46,019 nt of DNA from an uncultured Pseudomonadota bacterium (GCA_946479855.1 CAMLHL010000012.1:1-46019), one strand, 5' to 3'. Positions 25,375-35,516 are shown, numbered from the stretch's first letter. Notes: a model not told the origin generated them from the sequence alone. Program-made: numbers and translations.

Positions 25375-25401
25375 TTAGCACTCGCTGCCTAAGAGTGCTA
25401 A
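25375..25401. promoter_or_regulatory. Perfect CIRCE operator (HrcA site) before rpoH
   Basis: TTAGCACTC, a nine-base spacer and GAGTGCTAA match the CIRCE consensus at every position. HrcA binds this element to repress heat-shock genes such as groESL. Its centre is about 48 bases upstream of the rpoH start, within the likely promoter or leader. Confidence 0.93.
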
Positions 25402-25509
25402 GGCGGGAAAAAGTTTCTGAGGGTAATGGCTTGTTCCTGGCAATTAAAGTCGAAAACTGCGATGCACGGATCCAGTCACTTTACGAATGGCATTAATTGA
25501 CGGCACACG

Positions 25510-26070
25510 ATGAGAACCAAAAACATCCAGGCACGGGCGATGTACGCAGCTTCAGTGTTCCGAAAACAGGGCATTTCCCAGGCTCAGGTTGCCGAGCTTG
25601 TTGGAGCAAGCCAAGGGCAGGTGAGCCGATTGCTTGGCGGAAAGATAAGCCGAGCCAGTCGGCCAATCCGGCCGTTGACCAGTTGTACGTTATCGGGCGG
25701 CAGTCGGGCTGCCCTTCAGCCTCTCATCGCCTTGAATGAGCGCTTTCCCATCCGACGAACAGGTGCTCCCGACCCGGAGCCACCGTTCACATTCTCGGCG
25801 TTCCAGCAGCTGCTTCCAAAGTTGAGCAGTCGCTCGACAGCACGACTGGCGTACAGTCCGGCTGCTCCCCGGCTGTACACTATTTTTGAGCAATTGCTCC
25901 GGATTGGCTTGGGATCATTAATTTCCCTAGCGTTTGCCCAACCACCTCAGGATTGTTGCAAACAGGAGGTCGGGCACAAATGGCTTAGAAATGAAATCGT
26001 TCATCCCTGCCGACAAGCAACGTTCGCGATCCTCGGCAAATGCGGATGCTGTCAGCGCCAGGATTGGTAG
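25510..26070 (+). pseudogene. Helix-turn-helix gene remnant
   Basis: The first 45 codons from ATG 25510 look genuine: a basic start and a helix-turn-helix unit (QGISQAQVAELVGASQGQVSRLL) of the Cro/MarR-like small-regulator kind. After about residue 48 the sequence becomes Ser/Pro/Arg-rich without a pattern, and the last third lies antisense over the hybrid kinase gene. I interpret it as a DNA-binding protein whose C-terminal part was lost by frameshift or deletion. If translated, it would still make the helix-turn-helix part. Nothing else is seen between rpoH and the kinase. Confidence 0.4.
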
Positions 26071-29000
26071 AGACTGATGTCCTGTCAATTTACGGATGGC
26101 CTTGGTGGCCTCAATGCCACTTACCACCGGCATCTGGATGTCCATCAACACCAGGGCGAAGTCCAGCTCCTCGCACTTTCGGAGGGCCTCCGCTCCATTC
26201 TCAGCAACGTCTACTGCCAAACCGACGTCTTCCAGCAGATGTCGGGCCACTTCGAGGTTGATGGGTTCGTCCTCGACCAGAAGAACTCGCGTACCACGAT
26301 ATTCTTGCCTTAGCATTTCTGCGGCTGACTCGGCTTGCGCCATGTTGTTTTCGGTTCGCTCCGTTCCCTTTCCCAAACGCGCCGTAAACCAGAAGGTGCT
26401 TCCCTTGCCTGGTTCGCTTTGAACACCGGCATCACCTCCCATCATCTCGGCCAGCCGCCGGGTAATGACCAACCCTAAACCGGTGCCGCCGTATCGGCGG
26501 CTGGTCGTTATATCCGCCTGCACGAACGGTTGGAAAAGACGCGCCTGCTGCTCGGGTGTCAGGCCAATTCCCATGTCCTGAACCTCGAAGCGCAATAGGC
26601 AATCTGTTTCGGTTTCGCTCACGAGACGGCATCCGAGGGTGATCCTACCCGTCTCGGTGAATTTGACTGCATTGCCAAGGTAATTTACCAGCGCCTGGGC
26701 GAGGCGCGTACGGTCACCATGTAGGCTCTTTGGCACGTCCCCCGTTTGCAAACAGAACTCGAGGCCCTTGGACTGCATCTTGATTTCGACAATCGCCGAC
26801 ACATCCCGCATGAGTTCGGAAAGAAGGAAATCGTGCTCATCGAGTTCGAGCTTGCCGGATTCAATCTTCGCAAGATCAAGGACGTCATCGATGATCATCA
26901 GTAAATGCTTTCCCGATGCCTCAAGCTTAGTCAGGTAATCCACCTGCTTCGCTGTCAGTTCCGTACGCCGCAACAAGCTTGCCATGCCAAGAACACCATT
27001 CATGGGGGTGCGTATCTCATGGCTCATATTCGACAGGAACAGGCTTTTCGCCCGCGTGGCCTCATTAGCGTCGTCCCTCTCTCTCGCGGTCTGGAGTGCA
27101 CCGAGGCCGTAGGCGACATTTCTTGCTAATTCTTCCAGCAACTCAACTTCCCCCTTGTGGAAGGAAAATGCTTCAGCCGCATAAATGGTTAGTGCTCCCC
27201 ATATGCTGCCTCTCAGTGGCAGCGGAAGTGCGATGCTAGCTTGGTAACCATGCTTGATTGCCTGTTGCCGCCAGGGGGCCATTCGCGGGTTGCTCTGGAC
27301 ATCCTGGTTAATCTGCGTTGCCCCGGTCCGGATCGCTACCCCGGTCGGACCTTTGCCGATTTCCTGTTCTGCATCCCACGAGATGCGGATATTGGCAAAA
27401 TAGCCATCTTCGAAGCCTGCTTCCGCCATGACCAGCACTGACTTTGCTTCATCTCGCTCTGCTTGCCCTATCCAAGCCATCCGGTAGCCACCCTTGTCGA
27501 CGATGATTTGGCAGATCCGTTGCAGCAGGCTCTGCCCGTCGGAGCAGCGCGAAATCTCGAGGTTGGAGTCGCCGAGGATTCTCAAAGCACGATTGAGCCG
27601 CTGTTGCTCCCGTTCTGCCTGCTTGCGCTCGCTCAGGTCCATGAAAATGCCGGCAATGCATTGCCGTCCGTCAATAACCATCTGCGAAGCACGAATATCG
27701 ACGAAAAGGGTGTGGCCGTTCTTGTGCAGTACGGGAATATCAGCGACTGAATGGATTTCGCCTTTTGCCAGTCGGACAAAGAACTCGTGGATGCGAGGCA
27801 AATCGTCGACTGGATGGATGTCCCGAACCCCCAAGTGCAACAATTCGTCCAGTGAATATCCAGACAAATTGCAAAAAGCCAGGTTTGCCACGATGAAATT
27901 GCCCGTGCCGGCATCGGTGATGACGATCCCATCCTCGATATTCTCGAATAGAGCACGGAACCTTGCATCGCTATCCAATGCGCTACGATGCTCATCCTCA
28001 AGACGTTGCTGGAGTCGATTGAAACCAGCAAACAGTTCTCGGAGTTCTTTTTCTCCCTCTTCCGGAAGTCGGCGGTCACTGTGATCATCGGCAGTCATCG
28101 TACCGATACGTCGCGTTGCATCGGATACCCTTGTGATCAACCGGTGCGAAAGCAGATAGATCAGGGCGAGTGCGAAAACGGTGATCCCCAGTCCAACCCA
28201 AATCATTCGATGCAACAGTTCTCGCACAGGCATGAATGCGATTGCGGTCGGCGTCGCCAAATCTAGTGCCCAGTTCAGGCTTGGTATGCGTGCGACGGAC
28301 AGCAGTTGCGGAACGCCACCTGAATTCGTCACAACTGTCGATCCCTGGAAATCGGATCTCAACAATCGGGAAATCTCGCCGACTCCATTGGGTGGTATTG
28401 GGGTCATGATGCGCGTGCGGTCGGGCGCCAGGATGAAACGCTCACTATTAAGAGCAACTAGAAAAACATCCGCGTTTCCCATCTTTCCGTCCTTGCCGAA
28501 CAGACCCATGAAATTTTCGGCGGTAATATCCAGAACCCCGGCCAGCACTCCCATAACATGGCGATTGCCATCGATGATTGGTACATACAGAACCATGACA
28601 GGATGACGCAACGCTGGGCCATGGATGGGCTCGGACACCAAGTGCTGGCCGGTACTCAAGACGCGTTGGAATCCTTCGCTCTGGCTATAGTCAAGGCTGG
28701 TTCGCCCCGACACGATCGGGTAGTCGACGATCGCCTTGCCGTTCGTCCCGATGAGAACGACTCCACCATCGAAGGCCCCGGGGACGAAGCGAGATTCGAG
28801 AAATCCTTGAAGATAGACCTTATCTGCAAGGCGCCGCCAATCAAGGGATGCAGCACTGTGATCGAGGATGGCGAGCCGTTCCTTGATCTTCCGTTCGATC
28901 TCCCCGGCAAGTTGGCGCGCAGTTGCAAGTTGAACGTCGCCTTCGGTTTTTTCGAGCCCTTGCCGCAACTCCACAACTCCAGCAAGACTCGCACATACGA

Positions 29001-29154
29001 TGGAAACAAAGACGACAAGCGTCGCGAGGCCCGGAATCTTGAAGCGGAGAGAATTCCACCATTGGCTCCCGCCTACATTATTTTTTGCGCCCACTGGTTT
29101 TTCCCCAAGATCATTCGACTGACCATGCTTGATCAGCGGGAGGGTATAAACCAA
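25927..29154 (-). CDS. Hybrid sensor histidine kinase with receiver domain
   Basis: This 1075-residue inner-membrane sensor has a membrane helix near residues 40-62, a periplasmic Cache-like sensor, and a second helix near 318-338. A HAMP-like linker, a PAS domain (about 400-515), a GAF domain (about 545-690), HisKA with [16 protein letters not shown], an ATPase domain with [10 protein letters not shown] and RYGGTGLGL, and a C-terminal receiver follow. The receiver has LLVEDEP, acceptor Asp in LMDIQMPV and Lys in FISKPF. Autophosphorylation on His would pass to the receiver Asp and then on. The start is TTG at 29154 behind AAGGGAA. No phosphotransfer domain or separate regulator is adjacent, so its output is unknown. 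Confidence 0.9.
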   Translation of the reverse strand: MVYTLPLIKHGQSNDLGEKPVGAKNNVGGSQWWNSLRFKIPGLATLVVFVSIVCASLAGVVELRQGLEKTEGDVQLATARQLAGEIERKIKERLAILDHSAASLDWRRLADKVYLQGFLESRFVPGAFDGGVVLIGTNGKAIVDYPIVSGRTSLDYSQSEGFQRVLSTGQHLVSEPIHGPALRHPVMVLYVPIIDGNRHVMGVLAGVLDITAENFMGLFGKDGKMGNADVFLVALNSERFILAPDRTRIMTPIPPNGVGEISRLLRSDFQGSTVVTNSGGVPQLLSVARIPSLNWALDLATPTAIAFMPVRELLHRMIWVGLGITVFALALIYLLSHRLITRVSDATRRIGTMTADDHSDRRLPEEGEKELRELFAGFNRLQQRLEDEHRSALDSDARFRALFENIEDGIVITDAGTGNFIVANLAFCNLSGYSLDELLHLGVRDIHPVDDLPRIHEFFVRLAKGEIHSVADIPVLHKNGHTLFVDIRASQMVIDGRQCIAGIFMDLSERKQAEREQQRLNRALRILGDSNLEISRCSDGQSLLQRICQIIVDKGGYRMAWIGQAERDEAKSVLVMAEAGFEDGYFANIRISWDAEQEIGKGPTGVAIRTGATQINQDVQSNPRMAPWRQQAIKHGYQASIALPLPLRGSIWGALTIYAAEAFSFHKGEVELLEELARNVAYGLGALQTARERDDANEATRAKSLFLSNMSHEIRTPMNGVLGMASLLRRTELTAKQVDYLTKLEASGKHLLMIIDDVLDLAKIESGKLELDEHDFLLSELMRDVSAIVEIKMQSKGLEFCLQTGDVPKSLHGDRTRLAQALVNYLGNAVKFTETGRITLGCRLVSETETDCLLRFEVQDMGIGLTPEQQARLFQPFVQADITTSRRYGGTGLGLVITRRLAEMMGGDAGVQSEPGKGSTFWFTARLGKGTERTENNMAQAESAAEMLRQEYRGTRVLLVEDEPINLEVARHLLEDVGLAVDVAENGAEALRKCEELDFALVLMDIQMPVVSGIEATKAIRKLTGHQSLPILALTASAFAEDRERCLSAGMNDFISKPFVPDLLFATILRWLGKR

Positions 29155-29792
29155 TCTTTTGTTCCCTTCCCTGATCAGTTGGCCACGATTCCCGCCAGGT
29201 GCGGCCTAAGTGCTGGTCATTATTATCCGCAAGTTTGTATGGGCGCAACAAGGTGATTTCTGGTTGAACCGCTGCTGACTCGCGCATTGGCGAGCGAGCT
29301 TGGCCATAGTCCACGGTGGTCTCTTATTACAGAGCACATAGCTGCAGGATTGCCTTGTGCGACTGTTCTCTATTCATGGCTGGCTAACTCTAGCGAGCAT
29401 GTGAACGACCGCTAAGTGGCGCATTACGGTCAGCTTCTTGCTGTCACGCCACTGTCCGCTTTGGCCGATGGGCACGAATTGGCCATCCGGCATACTGCCG
29501 GAGCGGAGCAGCCGTTTAAGCGTCTAGTGAACTGTCGGCGGCGACTGGGGCCAGTGCCTATGGCTGGCCGTTCATGGCCGGTAAGCGCGCTTGCTGCCGA
29601 CGTCCAGCGTGATTTCGATCGCCGGGCGTGGCGGCCGTTGGTCGCCAGCCGGCCATATGCTTTCGCGGATTCGTACCCAGACCGCCTTCGAGGCTGCATT
29701 CTCGCCGCTGTTGCGGCTAAACTGCGCCTTTCGGTGACTGGCTTGCCAGCGCCTTCAAACGCCCGAGGTGGCGCATCAGCCTGGACCAGCGC
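29155..29792. other. Gap between hybrid kinase and PBP1A, no supported gene
   Basis: This 638-base gap between divergent genes contains a plus-strand frame of 126 codons (29416-29796) and an opposite one. Both are Ala/Arg-rich without motifs, as expected of open frames in GC-rich DNA. The promoters of both neighbours should lie here, but no clear boxes were found. Confidence 0.4.
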
Positions 29793-32129
29793 GTGAGCTT
29801 CTTCTCAACAGCCGTCAACTTTCTTGCCTTACCCTTTGCGATAGCCAGTTACCGCAATGACCTGCGGCGCACCCTTCTGGCGCTGAGCGCCGTTGGCCTC
29901 CTGGGGGGGCTGCTGCTGGTCAGTGCGATACTCGTGACTGTCCTGCCCAGCCTGCCGGCGTTCGATGTCGTGACCGACTATCGGCCCAAGATTCCCTTGC
30001 GGATTTATACCGCCGATGGCGCGCTGCTGGGGGAGTTTGGCGATGAACACCGGGACTTCACGCCGATCAAGGACATTCCCCTGGTCTTGAAGGATGCCCT
30101 GTTGTCGATCGAGGATGCGCGATTCTACGAACACAGCGGCGTCGATTACCGAGGTGTCCTGCGGGCGCTGGCGGCCGATCTGACCGGCGGTTATCGCCAG
30201 GGCGCCTCGACGATCACGATGCAGGTGGCACGCGCTTTCTTCCTCTCGCAGGAAAAAACCGTCAAGCGCAAGTTGACCGAGGTCGTCCTGGCCTACCGCA
30301 TCGAATCGGCTTTGACCAAGGACCAGATCCTCGAGCTCTACATGAACCAGATTTACCTGGGCCAGCGCACACATGGCTTTGCCAGCGCGGCCCGCACCTA
30401 TTTCAAAAAGCGCCTTCAGGACCTGACCCTGGCGGAAGCGGCAATGCTGGCCGGTATCCCGCAAAACCCGGCCAAGCACAATCCGGCCGTCAATCCGGTG
30501 CGGGCCAAGGCCCGCCAGGAACTCGTCTTGAAGCGCATGTTGAACTTGGGAAAAATCACTCAGGCACAATATGCCGAGGCTGTCGGCCAACCGCTCAAGA
30601 TCGGCAATAGCCTGCAGTTCGAGGTCCATGCCGACCATGTCGCCGAACTGGTGCGCCAGGAGCTCTATGCGCGATACAAGGGCGATGCCTATACCCAGGG
30701 CTTGAATGTCTATACCACGCTCGACAAGGCCGAACAGAACGCTGCCTACGACTCGGTCCGGCGCAATGTGTTGGCCTACGACCAACGCCATGGTTACCGC
30801 GGACCGGAAGGTTTTGTCGATCTGCCGGGTAATGCGGACGAGCTGGATGACGCCATCGAGCAAGTGCTGGCCAAGCATCCCAGCAGCGACAACCTGATTT
30901 CGGCCGTCGTCACGGAAGTCTCCGCCAAGCGTGTGCGCGCCGAACCCGCCTCCGGCGACACGCTGGAAATCAAGGGCGACGGGCTGCGCTTTGCCGCCCG
31001 TGCCCTGCAACCCAACGCCAAAATGGATGTGAGGATTCGTGTCGGCTCGGTGATCCGCGTCAGCCAGGATGGCAAGGGCCGGTGGTCGATCACCCAGATG
31101 CCGGAAGTCGATGCCGCTTTTGTCGCCCTGAATGCCGAGGATGGCTCTTACCGGGCGCTGGTCGGCGGCTTCGACTTCTTCCGCAATCAGTTCAACCACG
31201 TCACCAGCGCCTGGCGTCAGCCGGGATCGAGCATCAAGCCCTTTGTTTATTCGGCCGCGCTGGAAAAGGGCTTCTCGCCGGCCACCCTGCTTAACGATGC
31301 GCCGCTCTCGCTGCCCGGCGGCGAAGATGGCCGGCCCTGGGAACCCCGCAATGACGATGGCTTTGACGGCCCGATCAGCCTGCGCGAGGCGCTGGCCCGC
31401 TCGAAGAACGTCATCGCGGTCCGCTTGCTGCAAGCCATTTCGCCGCAATATGCGCGCGACTATCTGCAACGCTTCGGTTTCGATGCCGCCAGGCATCCGG
31501 CTAATCTGACCTTGACGCTGGGTAGCGGCTCGGTCACCCCGCTGCAGATGGCCTGCGCCTACGCGGTATTCGCCAATGGCGGGTTCAAGGTCTCCCCCCG
31601 CTTGATCCAGAAGATCACCGATGTCCGCGGCAACGTGCTGTGGGAGGCGCCACCGCCGCCGGCCAGGCAGGACGAGCAACGGGTGATCGACGTCCGCAAC
31701 GCGTTCATCATGGACAGTATGTTGCGCGAGGTGGTCAGAAGCGGCACCGGCGCCCTGGCGACCCAGCGTTTGGGACGCAACGACCTGGCCGGCAAGACCG
31801 GCACTACCAGCGATGCGGTCGACGGCTGGTTTGCCGGTTATTCCGGCAACGTCGTGGCTGTTTCGTGGATGGGCTACGACCAGCCCAAATCGCTTGGGGG
31901 CAGGGAATTCGGCGCGACGCTAGCCCTCCCCATCTGGATCGACTACATGCGCCAAGCCTTGTCCGGCAAGCCACCGACCGAAAGAAAGCCGCCACCGGGT
32001 GTCTCTTTCATCGGCGGCGACTGGTTCTACGATGAATTCAAGGGCGATGCCGGAGTCAAGACTCTGGATGTGGAGGAATCGCCGATCAAATCCATCTTCG
32101 ACGCAATACGGAAGGCGTTTGGCGGCTGA
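29793..32129 (+). CDS. mrcA: Penicillin-binding protein 1A (bifunctional peptidoglycan synthase)
   Basis: This 778-residue class A PBP has one membrane anchor near residues 27-50, then a GT51 glycosyltransferase domain with EDARFYEHSGVDYRG (catalytic Glu) and GASTITMQVAR, KRKLTEVVLAYRIE and ELYMNQIYLGQ. An OB-like insert is followed by the transpeptidase: GSSIKPFVYSAALEKG with the active Ser, SKN, and KTGTTSDAVDGWF. It polymerises and cross-links peptidoglycan in the periplasm. The start is GTG at 29793. Long antisense frames in this gene are shadows. Confidence 0.96.
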   Translation: MSFFSTAVNFLALPFAIASYRNDLRRTLLALSAVGLLGGLLLVSAILVTVLPSLPAFDVVTDYRPKIPLRIYTADGALLGEFGDEHRDFTPIKDIPLVLKDALLSIEDARFYEHSGVDYRGVLRALAADLTGGYRQGASTITMQVARAFFLSQEKTVKRKLTEVVLAYRIESALTKDQILELYMNQIYLGQRTHGFASAARTYFKKRLQDLTLAEAAMLAGIPQNPAKHNPAVNPVRAKARQELVLKRMLNLGKITQAQYAEAVGQPLKIGNSLQFEVHADHVAELVRQELYARYKGDAYTQGLNVYTTLDKAEQNAAYDSVRRNVLAYDQRHGYRGPEGFVDLPGNADELDDAIEQVLAKHPSSDNLISAVVTEVSAKRVRAEPASGDTLEIKGDGLRFAARALQPNAKMDVRIRVGSVIRVSQDGKGRWSITQMPEVDAAFVALNAEDGSYRALVGGFDFFRNQFNHVTSAWRQPGSSIKPFVYSAALEKGFSPATLLNDAPLSLPGGEDGRPWEPRNDDGFDGPISLREALARSKNVIAVRLLQAISPQYARDYLQRFGFDAARHPANLTLTLGSGSVTPLQMACAYAVFANGGFKVSPRLIQKITDVRGNVLWEAPPPPARQDEQRVIDVRNAFIMDSMLREVVRSGTGALATQRLGRNDLAGKTGTTSDAVDGWFAGYSGNVVAVSWMGYDQPKSLGGREFGATLALPIWIDYMRQALSGKPPTERKPPPGVSFIGGDWFYDEFKGDAGVKTLDVEESPIKSIFDAIRKAFGG

Positions 32130-32332
32130 AGCAGGAAAAGTTTCAGTTCCCGCCCAGCCTGGTGCGAAGAGAGCGAGCGAAGCGCCGGTTGCGAGCCCAG
32201 TTAACTCTGGTGGCCTGCTTGCCGATCGAAGCGGCCACGCGAGTGGCCGCTGCCGTCACCAGCCTCGTTACGTCCATCGGCTCAGGTGGCCGATGCGCTG
32301 CCTTTCATTGCCCGATCCCCTGGAAACACGGA

Positions 32333-32806
32333 TTAATATTCGGGGTGTTTCGACTTGTTGGGTATGTCTGAAGGCAGCAACTGTGCCCGCAATTCACCGT
32401 CGGGATACTTGGCACTATGAACGTGGACGTAAAGGTTGCCGGCCAGATAACTTGCGTACTGTTCGTTGCTCAGTATGGCGTTGGGGGGCACGGCATAACT
32501 GTCGTTAGCGGTTTTTCCCAGCGTAATGATCGGCGGCCCATTTTTACCGGGGGCGGCTACATGAATGTGTGCCATCGTCGGTGTTATCTCGAACACCTTG
32601 ATGCTGCCGATTATCTTGTGGTCGGGCGTTATGGTGAATTGCCCGGTCCCGGTCGCTACCGTCGTAACCGGCGGTACCACGGTGCTGCCGGTCAGCGTCA
32701 CTTCTATCGGTTGCTCGGCATAAAGATTGGCAGAAGCCAGAAGCAGCAGCGCTATCGGGGCGGCCCGAGTAAACCGGCGGATAGGGGATGTCGACATATT
32801 GATCAT
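32333..32806 (-). CDS. Exported CHRD-domain protein
   Basis: This 157-residue protein has a signal peptide (RRFTRAAPIALLLLASANLYA) cleaved near residue 30. A CHRD domain follows, with VEVTLTGS-like start (IEVTLTGSTVVPP), TGTGQFTI, AHIHVAAPGKNG and NLYVHVHSAKYPDGELRAQL. CHRD proteins are beta-sandwich domains found in chordin and in bacterial surface or periplasmic proteins; their function is unclear. I chose the ATG at 32806, which follows GAGGAGATAACC. A longer frame lacks a ribosome site. It is transcribed opposite to the SRPBCC gene. Confidence 0.85.
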   Translation of the reverse strand: MINMSTSPIRRFTRAAPIALLLLASANLYAEQPIEVTLTGSTVVPPVTTVATGTGQFTITPDHKIIGSIKVFEITPTMAHIHVAAPGKNGPPIITLGKTANDSYAVPPNAILSNEQYASYLAGNLYVHVHSAKYPDGELRAQLLPSDIPNKSKHPEY

Positions 32807-33004
32807 GGTTATCTCCTCGCAAGACCACATGAAACACCGGGCATGGCTACCATTCGCTGGCGCACGCAACGCCTGGACTTAACTTCTTGCTGCATCAGCG
32901 CACCTACACCAAGCGGTGATGTCATATATGTACCTATTCGACGCTAAGGTGAATATTTAATTCCCGGATCTAACGATGAATTAACACCCGCATCAGGAAC
33001 AGTC

Positions 33005-34003
33005 ATGGCGGAATATCACTTATTGACGGTCTGGCGTATCGAGGCTCCCCTTGAGGAGGTGTACTCAGTTATCGAAAATTCCCAGCACTGGCCGGACTGG
33101 TGGCCGGGAGTGCAGAAAGCCGAGCAACTGCTGCGTGGCGAGACCGATGGCACCAACAGTATCTGGCGCTATTACTGGCAGGGGGATTTGCCTTACCGGC
33201 TGGTGTTCGATGTGCGGGTGACGCGGGTCGAAAAACTGGTGGCGCTTGAGGGGATGGTCAAAGGGGACCTTGAAGGGATCGGTTGCTGGCACTTTTCGGA
33301 CGCCGGTGCGTTCAGCGTGGTCCGTTATGAGTGGCAGGTACGTACGACACGGCGGTGGATGAATCTGGTCGCGCCGCTGGCTCGTCCAATCTTTGTTCGT
33401 AACCATACTCGACTGATGAATCAGGGGGGCGTGGGCTTGGCAGGTTTGCTCGGGGCGCCTCTGGTGGGGCAGGAAAATATCGATTTGCTGGCCGCCAGCG
33501 CTCCGGCGACGGCAGGTTTCGGGGGGCAGCGGGAGCGCGGGCGGTTTGACCCAGTGATGGTGCTGGTGGCAGGCCTTGGTGCCGGCGTACTGGCGACCGT
33601 AGCCCAACTCCTGCTGTGGTGGCTGGCCGAGATGCCGCTCATCGAAACTTTATTTCGGGATGCGCGCCTGACTGCGGCGCTCATCATGGGTCCCGGCGTG
33701 TTGCCTCCACCGAGTACGGCATCATGGCCTATCCTGCTGGTCGCCTCCTTGATTCATTTTTCGCTGTCAATGGCCTATGCACTGCTCCCCGCATTGCTGG
33801 TTAGCCGCTGGCGTACCGGACCCTCGCTGTTCGCCGGCGCCCTCTACGGCCTGCTTATTTATGGGGTGAATCTATATGGCTTTACGCTGCTCTTCCCTTG
33901 GTTTGCTGTGACTCGTGACTGGGTGACGCTGGTTGCCCACCTTGTGTTCGGCGTTACCTTGGCAGGTGTTTGCTGGATGTTCGCTCGGTGCGCTCGTGCG
34001 TAG
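33005..34003 (+). CDS. SRPBCC (polyketide-cyclase-like) domain fused to a membrane domain
   Basis: This 332-residue protein begins with an SRPBCC/START-like hydrophobic-ligand domain (about residues 1-145: VWRIEAPLEEVYSVIEN, HWPDWWPGVQKAE, LVALEGMVKGDLEG, RYEWQVRT). A C-terminal part of four membrane helices (about 185-325) follows. Such ligand-binding domains usually stand alone in the cytoplasm, so fusion to a membrane block is unusual. No enzyme motif is visible in the membrane part. It may bind a lipid or quinone at the membrane, which is inference. The start ATG has an AGGA site. Confidence 0.8.
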   Translation: MAEYHLLTVWRIEAPLEEVYSVIENSQHWPDWWPGVQKAEQLLRGETDGTNSIWRYYWQGDLPYRLVFDVRVTRVEKLVALEGMVKGDLEGIGCWHFSDAGAFSVVRYEWQVRTTRRWMNLVAPLARPIFVRNHTRLMNQGGVGLAGLLGAPLVGQENIDLLAASAPATAGFGGQRERGRFDPVMVLVAGLGAGVLATVAQLLLWWLAEMPLIETLFRDARLTAALIMGPGVLPPPSTASWPILLVASLIHFSLSMAYALLPALLVSRWRTGPSLFAGALYGLLIYGVNLYGFTLLFPWFAVTRDWVTLVAHLVFGVTLAGVCWMFARCARA

Positions 34004-34302
34004 TACCGGAAGAACCCAGGCATCCTTGGTGGTACGGCGACAAGGAAGCCTTGAGATTGAGCGAGATGAAGCGCCTGATTATTTTGCGACTCAGTACGAA
34101 GCTGCTCGTAACGGCTAGCTGCCCAAGGCTACATAGGAAGAGGCAGGTGCTACCTCGTTGCCAGCCGGGTAACGCTGCCCGGATCCGTTATGAGCGACTT
34201 GCCGTGTATGGGCATCAGCATGGGGTTGTTGCTTGGCCTTGGCGGGCATTTGCGACCTCTGTCTCGAATAGTCGGTAAAAAATGCCTTGCCGGCCCGTTG
34301 AA
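34004..34302. other. Intergenic stretch, no supported gene
   Basis: About 300 bases lie between convergent genes. Only short frames without ribosome sites are present, and a weak CCGGG/CCCGG hairpin lies near 34168-34185. No element is identified. Confidence 0.35.
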
Positions 34303-34872
34303 TCAGGTCTTTGCTCGTCCGCTTCGCCGTTCCCTCGACTTCGGCTTTGCCCCCAGTTTCCTGATCGACAGTGAAATCAGGAATGGGAAATCCTTGTCGG
34401 CAGATTGGATGATGCGAAACTCTGGTCCGACCGCACGAGCAATCCAGGCAGTCAGTACGTCAAGGTCCACTGCTTCGCAGCGAAGATCTGCAATGACGCA
34501 GTCCCCATCACCGTACACCGGATAATCGGTGCAACCCGCCGGCTTGAGCGTCTGGTCGTAGACTCGGCACGAGCGATGCGTTTCATCGTAGGCCGGGCAG
34601 GCTTTGTGATGGATGTAGTAGAGCCCATTGCCTGCCCGTATCTCTTCGGGGCCTTTGCCTGAAGAAAGCTGCCTGTCAAAGGCCGTGCGCGACTCTTCAA
34701 GCCGCCAGAACACTTTTACCTGCTTCCAGTTTAGTTCGAGGACGTGCGTGTCAAGTCGGCAGCAAGGTTTTGTACATGCCGCACATCGCTGAATTACATG
34801 AGCATTCTGATAGGAAGTCGCCGCTACCTGAAGTTCATCAGCCAGTGGCTGATGGAATCTCCGCGAACTCAT
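34303..34872 (-). CDS. YkgJ-family cysteine-cluster protein
   Basis: This 189-residue protein has a cysteine-rich pattern: CAACTKPCCRLDTH near residues 30-43, then CPAYDETHRSCRVYDQTLKPAGC in essence, and a later GDCVIADLRC. This C-x2-C-x3-CC plus later Cys arrangement is typical of the YkgJ/Fe-S-zinc-type family, thought to bind a metal or an iron-sulfur cluster. No signal peptide is seen. The last residues (KPKSRERRSGRAKT) are basic and probably disordered. It stands alone in a minus orientation. Confidence 0.8.
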   Translation of the reverse strand: MSSRRFHQPLADELQVAATSYQNAHVIQRCAACTKPCCRLDTHVLELNWKQVKVFWRLEESRTAFDRQLSSGKGPEEIRAGNGLYYIHHKACPAYDETHRSCRVYDQTLKPAGCTDYPVYGDGDCVIADLRCEAVDLDVLTAWIARAVGPEFRIIQSADKDFPFLISLSIRKLGAKPKSRERRSGRAKT

Positions 34873-34980
34873 TGGCTACCCGACCGGAAAAGTATTAAGG
34901 TGGGTGAAAGAAGAATCATGGACACCATGATATCTCATGGCAGAACTGGAGCGACTGACCACTGTCGTTGATACGGCCTC

Positions 34981-35091
34981 ATGAGCTCCTCCGGCCTGAT
35001 TATCAACGGCAAGGTCATTCACTCTGGAGGTCTGCCGGACCTGAAGAAAGTCGCCGCCTGGCTCCAGGAGACTAGAGCCGTCTTTCCGTAA
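34981..35091 (+). pseudogene. C-terminal remnant of a thioredoxin-like redox protein
   Basis: This 36-codon frame contains GLIINGKVIHSGGLPDLKKV, the C-terminal strand-strand-helix of small thioredoxin-like (redox-active disulfide protein 2) proteins, which usually read TPALVINGKVVS-G-P-. The N-terminal part with the CxxC site is missing. A neighbouring frame just upstream (AELERLTTVVDTAS) resembles the helix after CxxC, so a deletion plus frameshift is likely. It lies 17 bases before the two-repeat gene and is likely non-functional. This is inference from pattern memory. Confidence 0.5.
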
Positions 35092-35108
35092 CGACACAGG
35101 AGACAAGC

Positions 35109-35495
35109 ATGGACATCATCAAGCAGATATTAGGTTCATTCGAAGGCAGCATCCCGAGTGATAGCAAAACAGCTGCTGCGATCAGGCACGGGGCCACGCC
35201 AGAGGAAATCTCGGAGTGCGCAGCCGAGGAGGGATTGAATGCTCTGGCCGCGGCGTTGTTCGAAGCATCCCAGAATGAACAAGCTGCCTCATCAGACACG
35301 CCGGGTATTGGCGATAGCGTGCTAGCGGAGCGCCTTCGGGAGTTAAGAAACGGGCTATCTTCCAGTTGCGAAGTCGCACGTTTGATTGATGCGGGCGCCA
35401 GTCTTGAGGAAATCTCGGCGGCAGCCCAGAAGGAAGGCCTGTTTTCCTTGGTTGCGCTCCTGGTCGAGGCAGAGCAGGAACGTAGCGTGGGATAA
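35109..35495 (+). CDS. Small acidic two-repeat helical protein, unknown
   Basis: This 128-residue acidic protein has two related 36-residue units. Residues 22-57 include IRHGATPEEISECAAEEG and residues 89-124 include LIDAGASLEEISAAAQKEG. Both have the sequence G-A-x-x-E-E-I-S, then an E-G-L and a hydrophobic helix. It has no signal or membrane segment. An AGGAG site precedes the ATG. It follows the thioredoxin-like remnant, so the two may once have formed an operon. I do not recognise the family. Confidence 0.7.
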   Translation: MDIIKQILGSFEGSIPSDSKTAAAIRHGATPEEISECAAEEGLNALAAALFEASQNEQAASSDTPGIGDSVLAERLRELRNGLSSSCEVARLIDAGASLEEISAAAQKEGLFSLVALLVEAEQERSVG

Positions 35496-35516
35496 GCGAC
35501 GCTTTCCGGCCGTTGT

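Noticed and set aside
29416..29796. A 126-codon plus-strand frame before PBP1A
   Set aside because: There is no ribosome site, signal or motif, and an opposite frame is equally open.
29829..31679. A 616-codon open frame on the minus strand
   Set aside because: It lies wholly antisense to the PBP1A gene and has no recognisable domain.
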